Below are positions 13,230 to 21,173 of a stretch of 24,657 nt of DNA, piece after piece. The notes under the pieces are model-generated. The model was not told the origin of the DNA, ran no database searches, and saw only the letters and a list, made by a program, of their open reading frames with translations. The DNA lies in the IMG/VR virus record IMGVR_UViG_3300036046_000367, positions 1 through 24,657 of that record; one strand, 5' to 3'. Made by a program: the position numbers and the translations under genes. This DNA comes from a virus. Every line of letters starts with the position of its first letter. The stretch's first letter is position 1.

Positions 13230-13967
13230 ATGGAAATCAAAACGACAGTTCATCAGATCAAGGAAATCAGCGGTCGCACCGTCACCGGCATATTTGCTGT
13301 GCACGGCAACATTGACGGCGGCGGCGACCGGTCATTCCCCGGCGCATTTGCCAAAACGTTTGCCGAGCGCAGCGGCAAGATTCGATTCCTCTGGGGGCAC
13401 GATTTCTTTTCGCCGCCGACTGCAAAAATCACCAACCTGCGCGAGGTGGGGCGCGATGAATTGCCGGAGGGCGTGTTGGCCGCCGCGCCTGACGCGATGG
13501 GCGGTGCAGAGGTGACGCGCGAATATTTGAGCACGCCGCGCGGCGACGAAATTTTGGAGGGCATCAAAACCGGCGCAATTGGCGAGATGAGCTACGCCTA
13601 CGACGCGGTGAAATTCGATTTTGAGGAACTTGGCGATAAGCGCGTGCGTAACCTGCGCGAAGTGCGTTTGTATGAAGCCAGCGATGTGCTGTGGGGCATG
13701 AACCCGGCCACGCAGGGCAGCAAAGCCGATGCGCTCATTGAACAGATCGCGCGTTACATGGCGGCGCTAAAAAGCGGCGCGCGCCATTCCAGCGCAGACA
13801 TCGAACTCATCAACCAGATTGCAGCTAACGCGATTTCACTCGGTGCAACCAACGTGAAATTGCTTGACGAACAGGACGACGGCAAACAACAGAGCCGAGC
13901 CGAGCCGGTCTCACTCACTCTCATCGCCCAACGCCTGAAATTGTTTGAACTCGAAACAGTGAGGTAG
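13230..13967 (+). CDS. HK97-family prohead protease (peptidase U35-type)
   Basis: This 245-residue protein matures the capsid by cleaving scaffold parts. The family block GIFAVHGNIDGGGDRSFPGA is followed by FLWGHDF (His57, probable catalytic) and AIGEMSYAY (Ser121, probable nucleophile). The longer frame back to 13074 would run through the terminator hairpin and has no homologous sequence, so ATG 13230 is chosen; no Shine-Dalgarno precedes it. The C-terminal 80 residues are charged and helical and may act as scaffold. The capsid gene follows 8 nt later. Confidence 0.9.
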   Translation: MEIKTTVHQIKEISGRTVTGIFAVHGNIDGGGDRSFPGAFAKTFAERSGKIRFLWGHDFFSPPTAKITNLREVGRDELPEGVLAAAPDAMGGAEVTREYLSTPRGDEILEGIKTGAIGEMSYAYDAVKFDFEELGDKRVRNLREVRLYEASDVLWGMNPATQGSKADALIEQIARYMAALKSGARHSSADIELINQIAANAISLGATNVKLLDEQDDGKQQSRAEPVSLTLIAQRLKLFELETVR

Positions 13968-13975
13968 ACGTAGAT

Positions 13976-15184
13976 ATGAATCCACGAATCAAAACACTGC
14001 GCACCGAATTGGCCACGCTGACCAATCAGGCCAAAACGCTGTATGCGGAGATGGAATCCACGCCGGCTGACAAGCGCCGGGCCGAGGATGTGACGAAGCT
14101 CGACGCGATGATCGCTGAGGGCGATACGAAGCGGCAGGAACTGCAGCGCCTCGAATCGCTCGACGCGAACGACGAAGCGGCGGGCGGCGGGCAGGGCGAG
14201 CGCAAAACACGCGACGGCGGGCAGCGTCGGCGCACGTTAGGTCAAGCGGTGGTCGAGTCCGAGCAATACAAATCGCTCGGCACATCGCCGAAGGCGATGC
14301 CGCGCGTCGAAGTCAAGGCCGATGAAATCGTCGGCGTGACGGGCATCGCCTCGACGCAGGCGTATCCGATTCGCTCCGAGCGGCTGAGCGAAATCTTTCC
14401 CCGTGCGCGCATCGGCCTCGACCTGCTGGACATCCTCGGCAGCGGTGAGACCAACTCGAACAGCATCGAATACGTGCGGCAATCGATTCGCACAAACAAC
14501 GCAGCCGAAACGCAGGAACTCAGCGCCAAATCGCAATCGGTGCTCGATTGGGATCTGGTGACGGTTCCGGTGCGCACCATTGCGACGTATGTCATCACGT
14601 CGCGGCAAGTGCTTGAGGATGAACCGCGGCTGCGCGGGCTGATTGACGACGAACTCATGTTCATGGTGCGCCAGCGGCTGCAATCGCAGTTGCTCAGCGG
14701 TGACGGCACCGGCGTGAACCTGACCGGCATTCTCAACACGTCGGGCTTGCAGACTCGCGTGCACCAAACCAGTGGCGCGCGCTTCAGTGCAACGGATACG
14801 CGGCACGACACGTTGCGCCGCGCCATCACCGATATTCGTCTCGCGTTCTATCAACCGGATGCGATTTTGCTCAACCCGACCGAGGGTGAGGATTTGGAAT
14901 TGGAGCGTGATACCACAGGCCAATACCTGATGAAGGCCTACGACCCGGTGGCCGCTCGCGTATGGCGTGTGCCGGTGATTGAGCATCCCGTCATTGCGAC
15001 TGGAACCGCGCTGGTTGGCAACTTTGCGCAGGGTGCGAAATATTACATGCGCAACGACGTGACCGTTGAGGCTGGCGTCGTCAACGATCAGTTCATCCGC
15101 AACATGTTCACCGTGCTGGCGGAAGTGCGTGCTGCGTTGACCGTGCCGTATCCCGATGCGTTGGAGCGCGTTACCGGTTTGTAG
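13976..15184 (+). CDS. Major capsid protein, HK97 fold
   Basis: This 402-residue protein starts with a coiled-coil delta domain (residues 1-65), expected to be removed by the protease, then a Gly/Arg-rich hinge around residues 65-85. The HK97 fold follows: ARIGLDLLDILGSGETNSNS, TVPVRTIATYVITSRQVLED, LIDDELMFMVRQRLQSQLLS, GDGTGVNLTGILN, and DAILLNPTEGEDLELERD. A GAGG ribosome site precedes ATG 13976. A perfect 18-bp hairpin begins 6 nt after the stop. Confidence 0.93.
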   Translation: MNPRIKTLRTELATLTNQAKTLYAEMESTPADKRRAEDVTKLDAMIAEGDTKRQELQRLESLDANDEAAGGGQGERKTRDGGQRRRTLGQAVVESEQYKSLGTSPKAMPRVEVKADEIVGVTGIASTQAYPIRSERLSEIFPRARIGLDLLDILGSGETNSNSIEYVRQSIRTNNAAETQELSAKSQSVLDWDLVTVPVRTIATYVITSRQVLEDEPRLRGLIDDELMFMVRQRLQSQLLSGDGTGVNLTGILNTSGLQTRVHQTSGARFSATDTRHDTLRRAITDIRLAFYQPDAILLNPTEGEDLELERDTTGQYLMKAYDPVAARVWRVPVIEHPVIATGTALVGNFAQGAKYYMRNDVTVEAGVVNDQFIRNMFTVLAEVRAALTVPYPDALERVTGL

Positions 15185-15190
15185 TTTGGT

Positions 15191-15236
15191 GTTCGTGGCG
15201 CTGTGCATCTCATCACTAATGCACAGCGCCACGAAC
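15191..15236 (+). terminator. Perfect 18-bp inverted repeat after the capsid gene
   Basis: GTTCGTGGCGCTGTGCAT (15191-15208) is exactly complementary to 15219-15236 across a 10-nt loop. No U-tract follows, so it may slow or partly terminate transcription, or protect the capsid mRNA 3' end from exonucleases. The rest of the gap to 15290 shows nothing else clear. Confidence 0.6.
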
Positions 15237-15290
15237 GAATACGTCAACAGCGCGGCCACAACGCCGCCATTCACGAATCGCTACGCAATT

Positions 15291-15551
15291 ATGAGTGATT
15301 TCTACACACCCGAAAACGACATTGTTGAGACGCTGACTGATGGTCGCACGGTGTTACTCGCGTCCGCCGGCGTGCCGATTCCAATGCACATCGCGCGGCT
15401 GCGTGGTTTTGTGAAAGACGAACAAGCGCCGGGGCCGAGTGAGACGAAGACGGAATTGACCGACGCCGAGCGCATCGAAGCGGCTCGCGGCGCTGGCGAT
15501 GTGAGCGTCACATGGAACGACAAGCGGCCGAAGGGTCGCAAGGACAACTGA
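15291..15551 (+). CDS. Small hypothetical head-region protein, 86 aa
   Basis: ATG 15291 is chosen because the longer frame back to 15156 would overlap the capsid gene and cross the hairpin. The protein (MSDFYTPENDIVETLTDGR) has a beta-like N-terminal half and a charged helical tail with KRPKGRKDN at the end. Position directly after the capsid suggests a head accessory; no family is recognised. Confidence 0.65.
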   Translation: MSDFYTPENDIVETLTDGRTVLLASAGVPIPMHIARLRGFVKDEQAPGPSETKTELTDAERIEAARGAGDVSVTWNDKRPKGRKDN

Positions 15552-15552
15552 A

Positions 15553-16011
15553 ATGAAACTGACCAAACTTCGCGCCACTGGCGCATTGATCGCGTTCGCC
15601 ATCGTCGCCGCGCTGGGGTTGTCGTCTGCTGTGCAGGCCGCGCCCGCGCCGCTTAATCCGCCGTCGCAACCCGTCGCGCCTACGGCCAAAATCGTGACGT
15701 TTGCATCTCTGCAACGCATCACAGCCAACGGGCGCGTGAGCACTATTGCCGTGCCGCAGTACGGCGCGCTCGATCTGCAATATGTCGTTGACGCCGCAGA
15801 CGGCGCGAACCCATTTACGGCCACAGTCGAATACTCGAACGACGCGACCAACTGGGTGCGCAACACGGCAGCGGCCTGGTCGAACACTGCGGCCACGACC
15901 GGCACGACCGATATGACCCGGACACACCTGTATGGCGCGTTTGCAACGGTCTATGTCAGTGTGACCAACTCAACGCCGATTACGCTGTCGCTTGTCGGCC
16001 TCGTCAAATAG
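15553..16011 (+). CDS. Secreted protein with Sec signal peptide inside the head gene cluster
   Basis: Residues 1-29 are a clear signal peptide: KLTKLR basic start, hydrophobic core (ALIAFAIVAALGL) and an AxA-type cleavage region (AVQAAP). The mature part of about 123 residues is beta-rich with a Thr/Asn-rich middle (ATVEYSNDATNWVRNTAAAW, then YVSVTNSTPITLSLVGL), resembling small immunoglobulin-like or decoration proteins. An AAGGA ribosome site precedes ATG 15553. Structural phage proteins normally lack export signals, so this could be a surface or superinfection-exclusion protein, or a virion protein with a coincidental hydrophobic N-terminus. Confidence 0.75.
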   Translation: MKLTKLRATGALIAFAIVAALGLSSAVQAAPAPLNPPSQPVAPTAKIVTFASLQRITANGRVSTIAVPQYGALDLQYVVDAADGANPFTATVEYSNDATNWVRNTAAAWSNTAATTGTTDMTRTHLYGAFATVYVSVTNSTPITLSLVGLVK

Positions 16012-16014
16012 CAC

Positions 16015-16617
16015 ATGACCTACGCAACCGTCGCGCAGTTTCGCAGCTACCTCAAACAGTTGCCGACACTGCAATCATCGCCAAACGCCACTCAGCAACA
16101 GGTCACAGAGACCGATGCGTTGCTGACTGACATTCTGACGCGGGCGACGGATGCGATAGATCAGATGTTGGAATTCTCGTTCGCAGCCTACGGCGCAGCG
16201 TCATCGAAGAAAGTCGTGTCGCAGGGTGGGCGATTGCTCGCTCTGCCTGCGCATCAGGACGCCAGCGTGACCGGCGTTGCGTTCGACGGTGACGCGATCA
16301 CTGACTACACCTACATCCGCGAGAGTAGACGCGGCTATTTGCAGCGCGTGAATGGTTGGCCGGCGTGTGTGCTGTTGGATGTGACAGCCGCATGGGGCGC
16401 AGGGCCAGCGCCGGCGTCAATCACTGAGATGTGTTTGGAGCTTGCCGTCAACATTTGGCGCAGTAGAGATCGCGGCATGTTTGCCGATGTGATCGGCGTT
16501 GATGCGTCGTCTGGGCCAGTGGGCGGCGGCGGTGTGGCCTACATCGGCACGCTGACGAAGATGCAGCAAATGACGCTCACGAAGATCAAGCGCAGCTGCG
16601 AGGTTACAGCGATATGA
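16015..16617 (+). CDS. Putative head-tail connector (gp6-like adaptor)
   Basis: This 200-residue protein begins MTYATVAQFRSYL, the usual start of gp6/gp15-type connectors, followed by a long helix (ETDALLTDILTRATDAIDQML) and beta segments (LLALPAHQDASVTGVAFDGD, PACVLLDVTAAWGAGPAPAS). A helix (ITEMCLELAVNIWRSRDRGM) follows. It would sit below the portal and prepare the head for tail joining. The assignment rests on fold-like pattern and gene order. Confidence 0.75.
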   Translation: MTYATVAQFRSYLKQLPTLQSSPNATQQQVTETDALLTDILTRATDAIDQMLEFSFAAYGAASSKKVVSQGGRLLALPAHQDASVTGVAFDGDAITDYTYIRESRRGYLQRVNGWPACVLLDVTAAWGAGPAPASITEMCLELAVNIWRSRDRGMFADVIGVDASSGPVGGGGVAYIGTLTKMQQMTLTKIKRSCEVTAI

Positions 16618-16967
16618 CGCCGGAGGAACTCGCCAAACGATTCGACAAAGCGGGCGACGAATTCACTGACATCAAAGTGCGGCTGCTCAGGCGCATGACG
16701 GTCACGGCGGAAGCTGAGTCAAAAAAGGTCACGCCGGTCGAAACGGGCACGCTGCGCAGGTCAATCACGCACCGCGTTGAGCCAACTGGCAGTCACGGCG
16801 TCATTGGGACAAATGTGCAGTATGCGCGCTACGTGCACGAAGGGACGGTTTACAACATCTCCCGGCCGTTCCTGGAGCGCGGCATTCGTAACAGCCAGCC
16901 GCAATTTGATCAATACATCGAGGAAGCCGGCGACGAACTCATGGCGCGCATCGCGCAGGGCGGGTAA
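16614..16967 (+). CDS. HK97 gp10-like head-tail joining protein
   Basis: This 117-residue protein has the gp10 hallmark region: KKVTPVETGTLRRSITHRV, then GVIGTNVQYARYVHEGT, and RPFLERGI near the C-terminus. Such proteins act at the head-tail interface. The start overlaps the previous stop (ATGA at 16614). Confidence 0.88.
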   Translation: MTPEELAKRFDKAGDEFTDIKVRLLRRMTVTAEAESKKVTPVETGTLRRSITHRVEPTGSHGVIGTNVQYARYVHEGTVYNISRPFLERGIRNSQPQFDQYIEEAGDELMARIAQGG

Positions 16968-16969
16968 CA

Positions 16970-17389
16970 GTGGCGTATCCCGATGTTGTGCGCGGATTGG
17001 TTGAGGTAATCGAAGGCATGAACGGTATTGCCGCTGTGCACGACTATGAGCCGACCAGCATTGGCAACACGCCAACAGCGTACCTGCTGCTTGATGGCGC
17101 GGAGCGCGTGAGCAAGGGCGGGATAAGCGCGTTCAGGTATTCGATCTTGCTGCGCGTGGTGTTCAACTGGATTGACAACGAACAGGCCGAGCGCGAGGTA
17201 ATGCAATTTGTTAATCCAGTCACAGTGGCAATTGAACGGGGCGCATCGCTCAACGGCGCATTGACGCACGGCATGGCCGGCGTGACGCGAGTGCAGGCAG
17301 TGTTCGTAGTGATTGGCGGCGTGCTGTATCGCGCGCTGGATTTTTATCTGGGCGTCCTGGAGAAAGGCGCGCGAGGTGAAACGATATGA
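16970..17389 (+). CDS. Putative tail terminator/completion protein
   Basis: This 139-residue protein starts at GTG 16970, 2 nt after the previous stop. Pattern and position fit tail terminator or completion proteins: an N-terminal helix (DVVRGLVEVIEGMNGI), a central strand (YLLLDGAERV) and a strand-helix pair (RYSILLRVVFNWI, EREVMQFVNPVTVAIERGA). It should cap the tail tube at the head side. The 3' end overlaps the next gene by 4 nt. Confidence 0.7.
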   Translation: MAYPDVVRGLVEVIEGMNGIAAVHDYEPTSIGNTPTAYLLLDGAERVSKGGISAFRYSILLRVVFNWIDNEQAEREVMQFVNPVTVAIERGASLNGALTHGMAGVTRVQAVFVVIGGVLYRALDFYLGVLEKGARGETI

Positions 17390-17640
17390 GCAACGAAACA
17401 ACAGAGGCAACGGCGGACGAACTGGAGGCGGCGCGCCTGGCTGCGATCGACGAGGACATCGCGGCGAAACTGAGTGTTGACTACGACGGGCCGATCATCA
17501 TCTACGACGCGAGTGAAAACCATTACGGCGCGTCGTTGCCCGGTGTACCGCTGCGCGACCTGACGGCGGCCGAGTTTGCGGAGTACCCGCGCTGGCTGCA
17601 ACGCAGTGTTATCGCATTGAGGTTCTATCGCTGGTCATAG
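17386..17640 (+). CDS. Small acidic hypothetical protein, 84 aa
   Basis: An acidic N-terminus (SNETTEATADELEAARLAAI) precedes a segment with DYDGPIIIYDAS and a helix (LTAAEFAEYPRWLQRSVIA). No family is recognised. It overlaps the tail terminator by 4 nt and ends one base before the 18-bp dyad at 17641. Position between tail terminator and tube protein suggests a tail assembly role. Confidence 0.6.
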   Translation: MSNETTEATADELEAARLAAIDEDIAAKLSVDYDGPIIIYDASENHYGASLPGVPLRDLTAAEFAEYPRWLQRSVIALRFYRWS

Positions 17641-17658
17641 TTGTATCGCACGATACAA
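17641..17658 (+). promoter_or_regulatory. 18-bp dyad site, copy 3 (best palindrome)
   Basis: TTGTATCGCACGATACAA has 8-nt perfect arms around CA. It starts right after the stop of the small acidic gene and ends 18 nt before the tail tube ATG. The reverse complement of the site at 2496-2513 is 17 of 18 identical. Confidence 0.5.
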
Positions 17659-17676
17659 ATCACTAAACGGTGAGAC

Positions 17677-18690
17677 ATGTCTGAAATTCCCTTTGAGTAT
17701 CTATTAGCTGCAACCGAGACAACGCGCGGCACTGCGATCACCACGCCAGCGCGCCATCTGGCTGTGCCGGGCATGATTACGCCGAAGATGGACGTGAGTT
17801 TCCCGGACGAGAATCGCGGCACGCTGGTGCGCAATTACCGCTCGCAACAGAATCGCCGCTGGGTGGAGTGGGAAACCGAAGATACTGAGTTAGACCTGAA
17901 TCAGTTGCATTGGTGGATGTCGCTGTTCGTGCGCGGCGGTGTGACGAGCACGTTGGTCGAAACAGGTGTGCGCAACTGGACATTCACGCCAACGATCAAC
18001 GCCGATAACCTCGCCAGTGCAACGATGTGGTGGGGCGATCCCAACATTCAGATATGGCGCTCTGCGTTCTGCATGGGTGATGAGCTAACGATTACTGCGG
18101 ATGGCAGCGGCACAGAAGGCACAAGTTTTAACGCGAGTGGAATGGGGCGACAGGAAGCCACAGTCACCGCGCCAACTGTGCCCGCCATTGCCGCGCCGCT
18201 CAGCATCACACCGCAATACCTCGACGTGTGGCTTGAAACGACAAGCGCGGCGGCATATGGCACGACGCTGATTACTAATCGTGTCATCAGTGTTGAGCAT
18301 CGCATCCCAACCGAAATGAAATACAAATTCGGGCCGGTGGGTGTCGTCGGCGGCGGCGATGCGCTCACGTTCCGGCGCGTCGGCCGGGACAAACGTTTCA
18401 TTGAGACGACGATTGAAATGGAAGTGCCGGATACCAACCAATACGGCACATGGAACAGCCTACTCGCTCAGCCGGTGCGTCTGCGTTGCCGCCACAACAC
18501 GGCGGCATTGATCGGCGCGACGCAGCGGGGATTTTTGCAGATAGATCAATACGGGCCACTGTTGGATTTGGAGTGGGGCGAATACGAAGACGTGAACCGC
18601 ACGATCAAATTCACCATTCCGAGTATGTCTGATGCAGGTCTGGGCGCTGATTTTCAGGTGCAGGTGCAGAACACGACAACGACGCTGTAA
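17677..18690 (+). CDS. Putative major tail (tube) protein
   Basis: This 337-residue protein begins SEIPFEYLLAATETTRGTAI, typical of a phage tail tube family, and shows FTPTINADNLASATMWWGD, GDELTITADGSGTEGTSFNA and ENRGTLVRNYR. Its order (after connector and terminator, before chaperone and tape measure) confirms the role: the tube polymer of a long non-contractile tail. No sheath protein follows, which favours a siphovirus. GGTGAG gives a modest ribosome site. Confidence 0.85.
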   Translation: MSEIPFEYLLAATETTRGTAITTPARHLAVPGMITPKMDVSFPDENRGTLVRNYRSQQNRRWVEWETEDTELDLNQLHWWMSLFVRGGVTSTLVETGVRNWTFTPTINADNLASATMWWGDPNIQIWRSAFCMGDELTITADGSGTEGTSFNASGMGRQEATVTAPTVPAIAAPLSITPQYLDVWLETTSAAAYGTTLITNRVISVEHRIPTEMKYKFGPVGVVGGGDALTFRRVGRDKRFIETTIEMEVPDTNQYGTWNSLLAQPVRLRCRHNTAALIGATQRGFLQIDQYGPLLDLEWGEYEDVNRTIKFTIPSMSDAGLGADFQVQVQNTTTTL

Positions 18691-18692
18691 TC

Positions 18693-19106
18693 ATGTTTGT
18701 AAAAGACGAACGTATACCCGTCTCGCTTGATAGCGCCGATCTTCCGCACGAAGAACGCAACATCATCTACATCAAGCCAAAGTTGAACTTCGGTGAGAAG
18801 GCGCGCGTAACCGATGCACTCATCACAGTGAAATCAAGCGGCGACAAAAACGCTGATATGGAGATTCTTGCTGGCACGGGCAACCTCGCGCTGCTGACTG
18901 AATGTGTGGTGGCATGGAGCGGGCCAGCGTTTACGGGGATGCAATGCAATGCGGTCAACATTGCGCGGCTCGATCCTGATGAGCCATTGGTAGAAACCGT
19001 ATTGGCGGAAATCAACAAGCGCAATTTCAGCCGCGAGGCCGCTGACCCAAAAGGCTCATTGCCCAGTGGCAGCGCAAACTTGACGGCAAGCTCAAGCGCG
19101 CTGTAG
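18693..19106 (+). CDS. Tail assembly chaperone, zero-frame product (G-like)
   Basis: This 137-residue protein begins MFVKDERIPVSLDSADLPHE and lies exactly between tube and tape measure, where tail chaperones are found. At 19046-19052 it holds CCCAAAA in the C CCA AAA phase. Slippage produces a longer G-GT protein; the zero-frame tail after the site (KGSLPSGSANLTASSSAL) is low-complexity, as expected for a non-essential extension. Confidence 0.85.
   Translation: MFVKDERIPVSLDSADLPHEERNIIYIKPKLNFGEKARVTDALITVKSSGDKNADMEILAGTGNLALLTECVVAWSGPAFTGMQCNAVNIARLDPDEPLVETVLAEINKRNFSREAADPKGSLPSGSANLTASSSAL
19046..19052 (+). promoter_or_regulatory. -1 frameshift slippery site of the tail chaperone
   Basis: CCCAAAA is a canonical X XXY YYZ heptamer. 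The -1 frame has a stop (TGA 19043-19045) directly before the site, so the downstream frame can only be entered by slipping here. I see no strong downstream hairpin. Confidence 0.85.
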
Positions 19107-19270
19107 GCGATTGGGATTTTTACATCGTGATGGCCGACCGCTATCAGTGGACGCCTGAGCAGGTTAACGCTCTCGATCCTGCATTCGTTGACGAACTATC
19201 AGCGCGGTTAGTTGCCGAGGACAAGAACATTGAGCGCGACAAGAAGAAACTAAAACGCGATGGGCACTAG
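19046..19270 (+). CDS. Tail assembly chaperone, -1 frame extension (T-like)
   Basis: The -1 frame from the slippery site encodes RLIAQWQRKLDGKLKRAVGD, then DWDFYIVMADRYQWTPEQV and ends in KDKKK-like basic residues before TAG 19268-19270. The helical, basic T-like segment normally recruits the tape measure protein, whereas the G part coats it. The extended product would be about 192 residues. The tape measure gene overlaps the end by 11 nt. Confidence 0.8.
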   Translation, partial: PKRLIAQWQRKLDGKLKRAVGDWDFYIVMADRYQWTPEQVNALDPAFVDELSARLVAEDKNIERDKKKLKRDGH

Positions 19271-21173
19271 CACCGCTGCGCTCGAGCTACTCATTCGATT
19301 GCGCGATGAAGCCACGTCAAAAATGAGTGGCATTGGCAACACCATCTCAACCGCGTTCGGGATGGTGACGGGCGGCCTCATCACACGCGGACTAGACGCA
19401 ATCACGGGCAGCGTCGGCGGACTGATTGATGGCATGGTGAACGGCAATGCCGAATTCGAGCGTTATCAAACGCAATTCGGCGTGTTGCTCGGCAGCGCGG
19501 ACGCGGCCAAACAAAGGCTGGAAAAGCTAGCGGAGTTTGGCGCGGTGACGCCGTTCGAGTTACCCGAAGTCGTCAGAGCCGACAAAATTTTGCAGGGCTT
19601 CGGTTTGCACAGTGAGGAAGCCGCAAAAAAGTTCGGCATGAGCGGCGAACAGATTCGCACCATCGCGGGCGATGTGGCATCGGGCACTGGGTCGTCGTTC
19701 GAGGAGATGACGCTGCTGCTGGGCAAATTCTCAACAGGCGCGACCGGCGAAGCCATTTCGCGCATGGCGGAGTTAGGCATCACGTCACGCGAAGAACTCA
19801 CGAAAATGGGCCTTGAATTTGACAAAGGCGGCGCGCTGCTCTCGCCGTTGCCAGAGTCAATGGAAGTTGTGCTCGGCCTGATGAAACAAAAATTCGGCGG
19901 CATGATGGATGCGCAATCAAAAACGTTTGAGGGCATGATGAGTAACTTAAACGATTGGGTTGGCGGGACACTGCGCACCATTGGGCAACCGATATTTGAA
20001 ATACTACGCGAGAAGCTGCAAGGGCTGTTGCAGTTCCTCACGTCACCCGGCGTTCAGGCGGCAATTACGGGACTCGCAACGGGGCTTGCAGACGGCATCG
20101 GCGGGGCGATCACATTCCTGACGCCGATCATTACAAATCTCATCACGTTCATTGGTCAGTTAGGAACGACCATCGGGCCGGTTATCACGACGATTGCAAA
20201 TTTTGTATCCGGCCTCATCAGCGGCGGCGCGGGCGCATCGGCATTCGGCACTGACATATCGAATACGTTTCTGTTCGTTCAGGGCATCGTGTCGCAGGTC
20301 GTGCCGCTGGTCACATCCATTGTTGAGAATGGCGTCAAACTCATTGCTGAATTTTGGGATGAGAACGGCGACGAGATCATCGCATTCGTGCAGGACGCAT
20401 GGAAGACCATCGTTGAAATCATTAACCTCGCGCTTGAGTTGTATCAGGCTATCGTCGTGCCAATACTCACCACGGTGGCAAAATTCATTGCTGAGAACGG
20501 CGACCAGATCAAAGCGGCGTTCAAGACGGCGTGGGACATCATCAGCGGCATCATCAGGTTTGCGATGGACACGATCAAGACCGTCATCAGCCTGGCGTTG
20601 GCGGTGGTCAAGGGAGACACGCAGTCAGCGTCGAACATTTTGCAAAACATCTGGACGAATCTGCGCAACGCGATCAGCGATATCGTCAATGGCATTGCGT
20701 CATCAGTGAGCGGCAAATTCAACGAGATCAAAAACAACATCACGGGCGCGATTCAATCAGCGTTCGACACTGTTAACGGCATGGTCACGCAGTTTGTATC
20801 CATCGGCGCGGGGATCATGGATAGCATCGTGAGCGGTATTCGCAATGCGGCCGAGGGTCTATTCAACGCCCTGCGCAGCGCGGTGCTAGGTGCAATCGAG
20901 GGCGCGCTGAGCATCTTCCCGCCATTCATTCAAGATGCGATTCGCAGCATCATCAATCCGGGCGGCGGGCGCAGCGGCGCAGCGGTGCGCATTGGATCAT
21001 CGATCAACAGCGGCAGTTTTGCTCGCGGCGGCGCATCCGCGTCTGGCAGCACGTTCGTATTCAACATTGACGCGCGCGGCAGCGGTGCGTCTACAGCGCA
21101 AATTGAACAGGCCGTTGACCGCGCCATGCTGACGTATGGGCGCAGGGCCGATACTCGCATCAGGACGGCATAG
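19260..21173 (+). CDS. Tape measure protein
   Basis: This 637-residue protein sets tail length. The N-terminal domain has the tape-measure pattern: NAEFERYQTQFGVLLGSADA, LEKLAEFGAVTPFELPEVV, FGMSGEQIRTIAGDVASGTG. Several hydrophobic helical segments follow from about residue 265 (QAAITGLATGLADGIGGAI, IITNLITFIGQLGTTIGPVI) and long amphipathic helices with NIT/IVNGI-type spacing. The Gly/Ser-rich C-terminus may contact the tail tip. Using about 1.5 angstrom per residue, the tail would be roughly 95 nm. No lysozyme domain is visible. Confidence 0.88.
   Translation: MGTSTAALELLIRLRDEATSKMSGIGNTISTAFGMVTGGLITRGLDAITGSVGGLIDGMVNGNAEFERYQTQFGVLLGSADAAKQRLEKLAEFGAVTPFELPEVVRADKILQGFGLHSEEAAKKFGMSGEQIRTIAGDVASGTGSSFEEMTLLLGKFSTGATGEAISRMAELGITSREELTKMGLEFDKGGALLSPLPESMEVVLGLMKQKFGGMMDAQSKTFEGMMSNLNDWVGGTLRTIGQPIFEILREKLQGLLQFLTSPGVQAAITGLATGLADGIGGAITFLTPIITNLITFIGQLGTTIGPVITTIANFVSGLISGGAGASAFGTDISNTFLFVQGIVSQVVPLVTSIVENGVKLIAEFWDENGDEIIAFVQDAWKTIVEIINLALELYQAIVVPILTTVAKFIAENGDQIKAAFKTAWDIISGIIRFAMDTIKTVISLALAVVKGDTQSASNILQNIWTNLRNAISDIVNGIASSVSGKFNEIKNNITGAIQSAFDTVNGMVTQFVSIGAGIMDSIVSGIRNAAEGLFNALRSAVLGAIEGALSIFPPFIQDAIRSIINPGGGRSGAAVRIGSSINSGSFARGGASASGSTFVFNIDARGSGASTAQIEQAVDRAMLTYGRRADTRIRTA

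Noticed and set aside
14237-15274. A 345-codon minus-strand frame opposite the capsid gene
   Set aside because: It lies fully antisense to a clear HK97-fold capsid protein, is His/Arg-rich without domain character and has no ribosome site. It reflects codon bias of the sense strand.
17641-17658. The dyad as a rho-independent terminator
   Set aside because: The arms are AT-rich, the loop is very short and no U-tract follows; recurrence at other gene starts favours an operator-like site.
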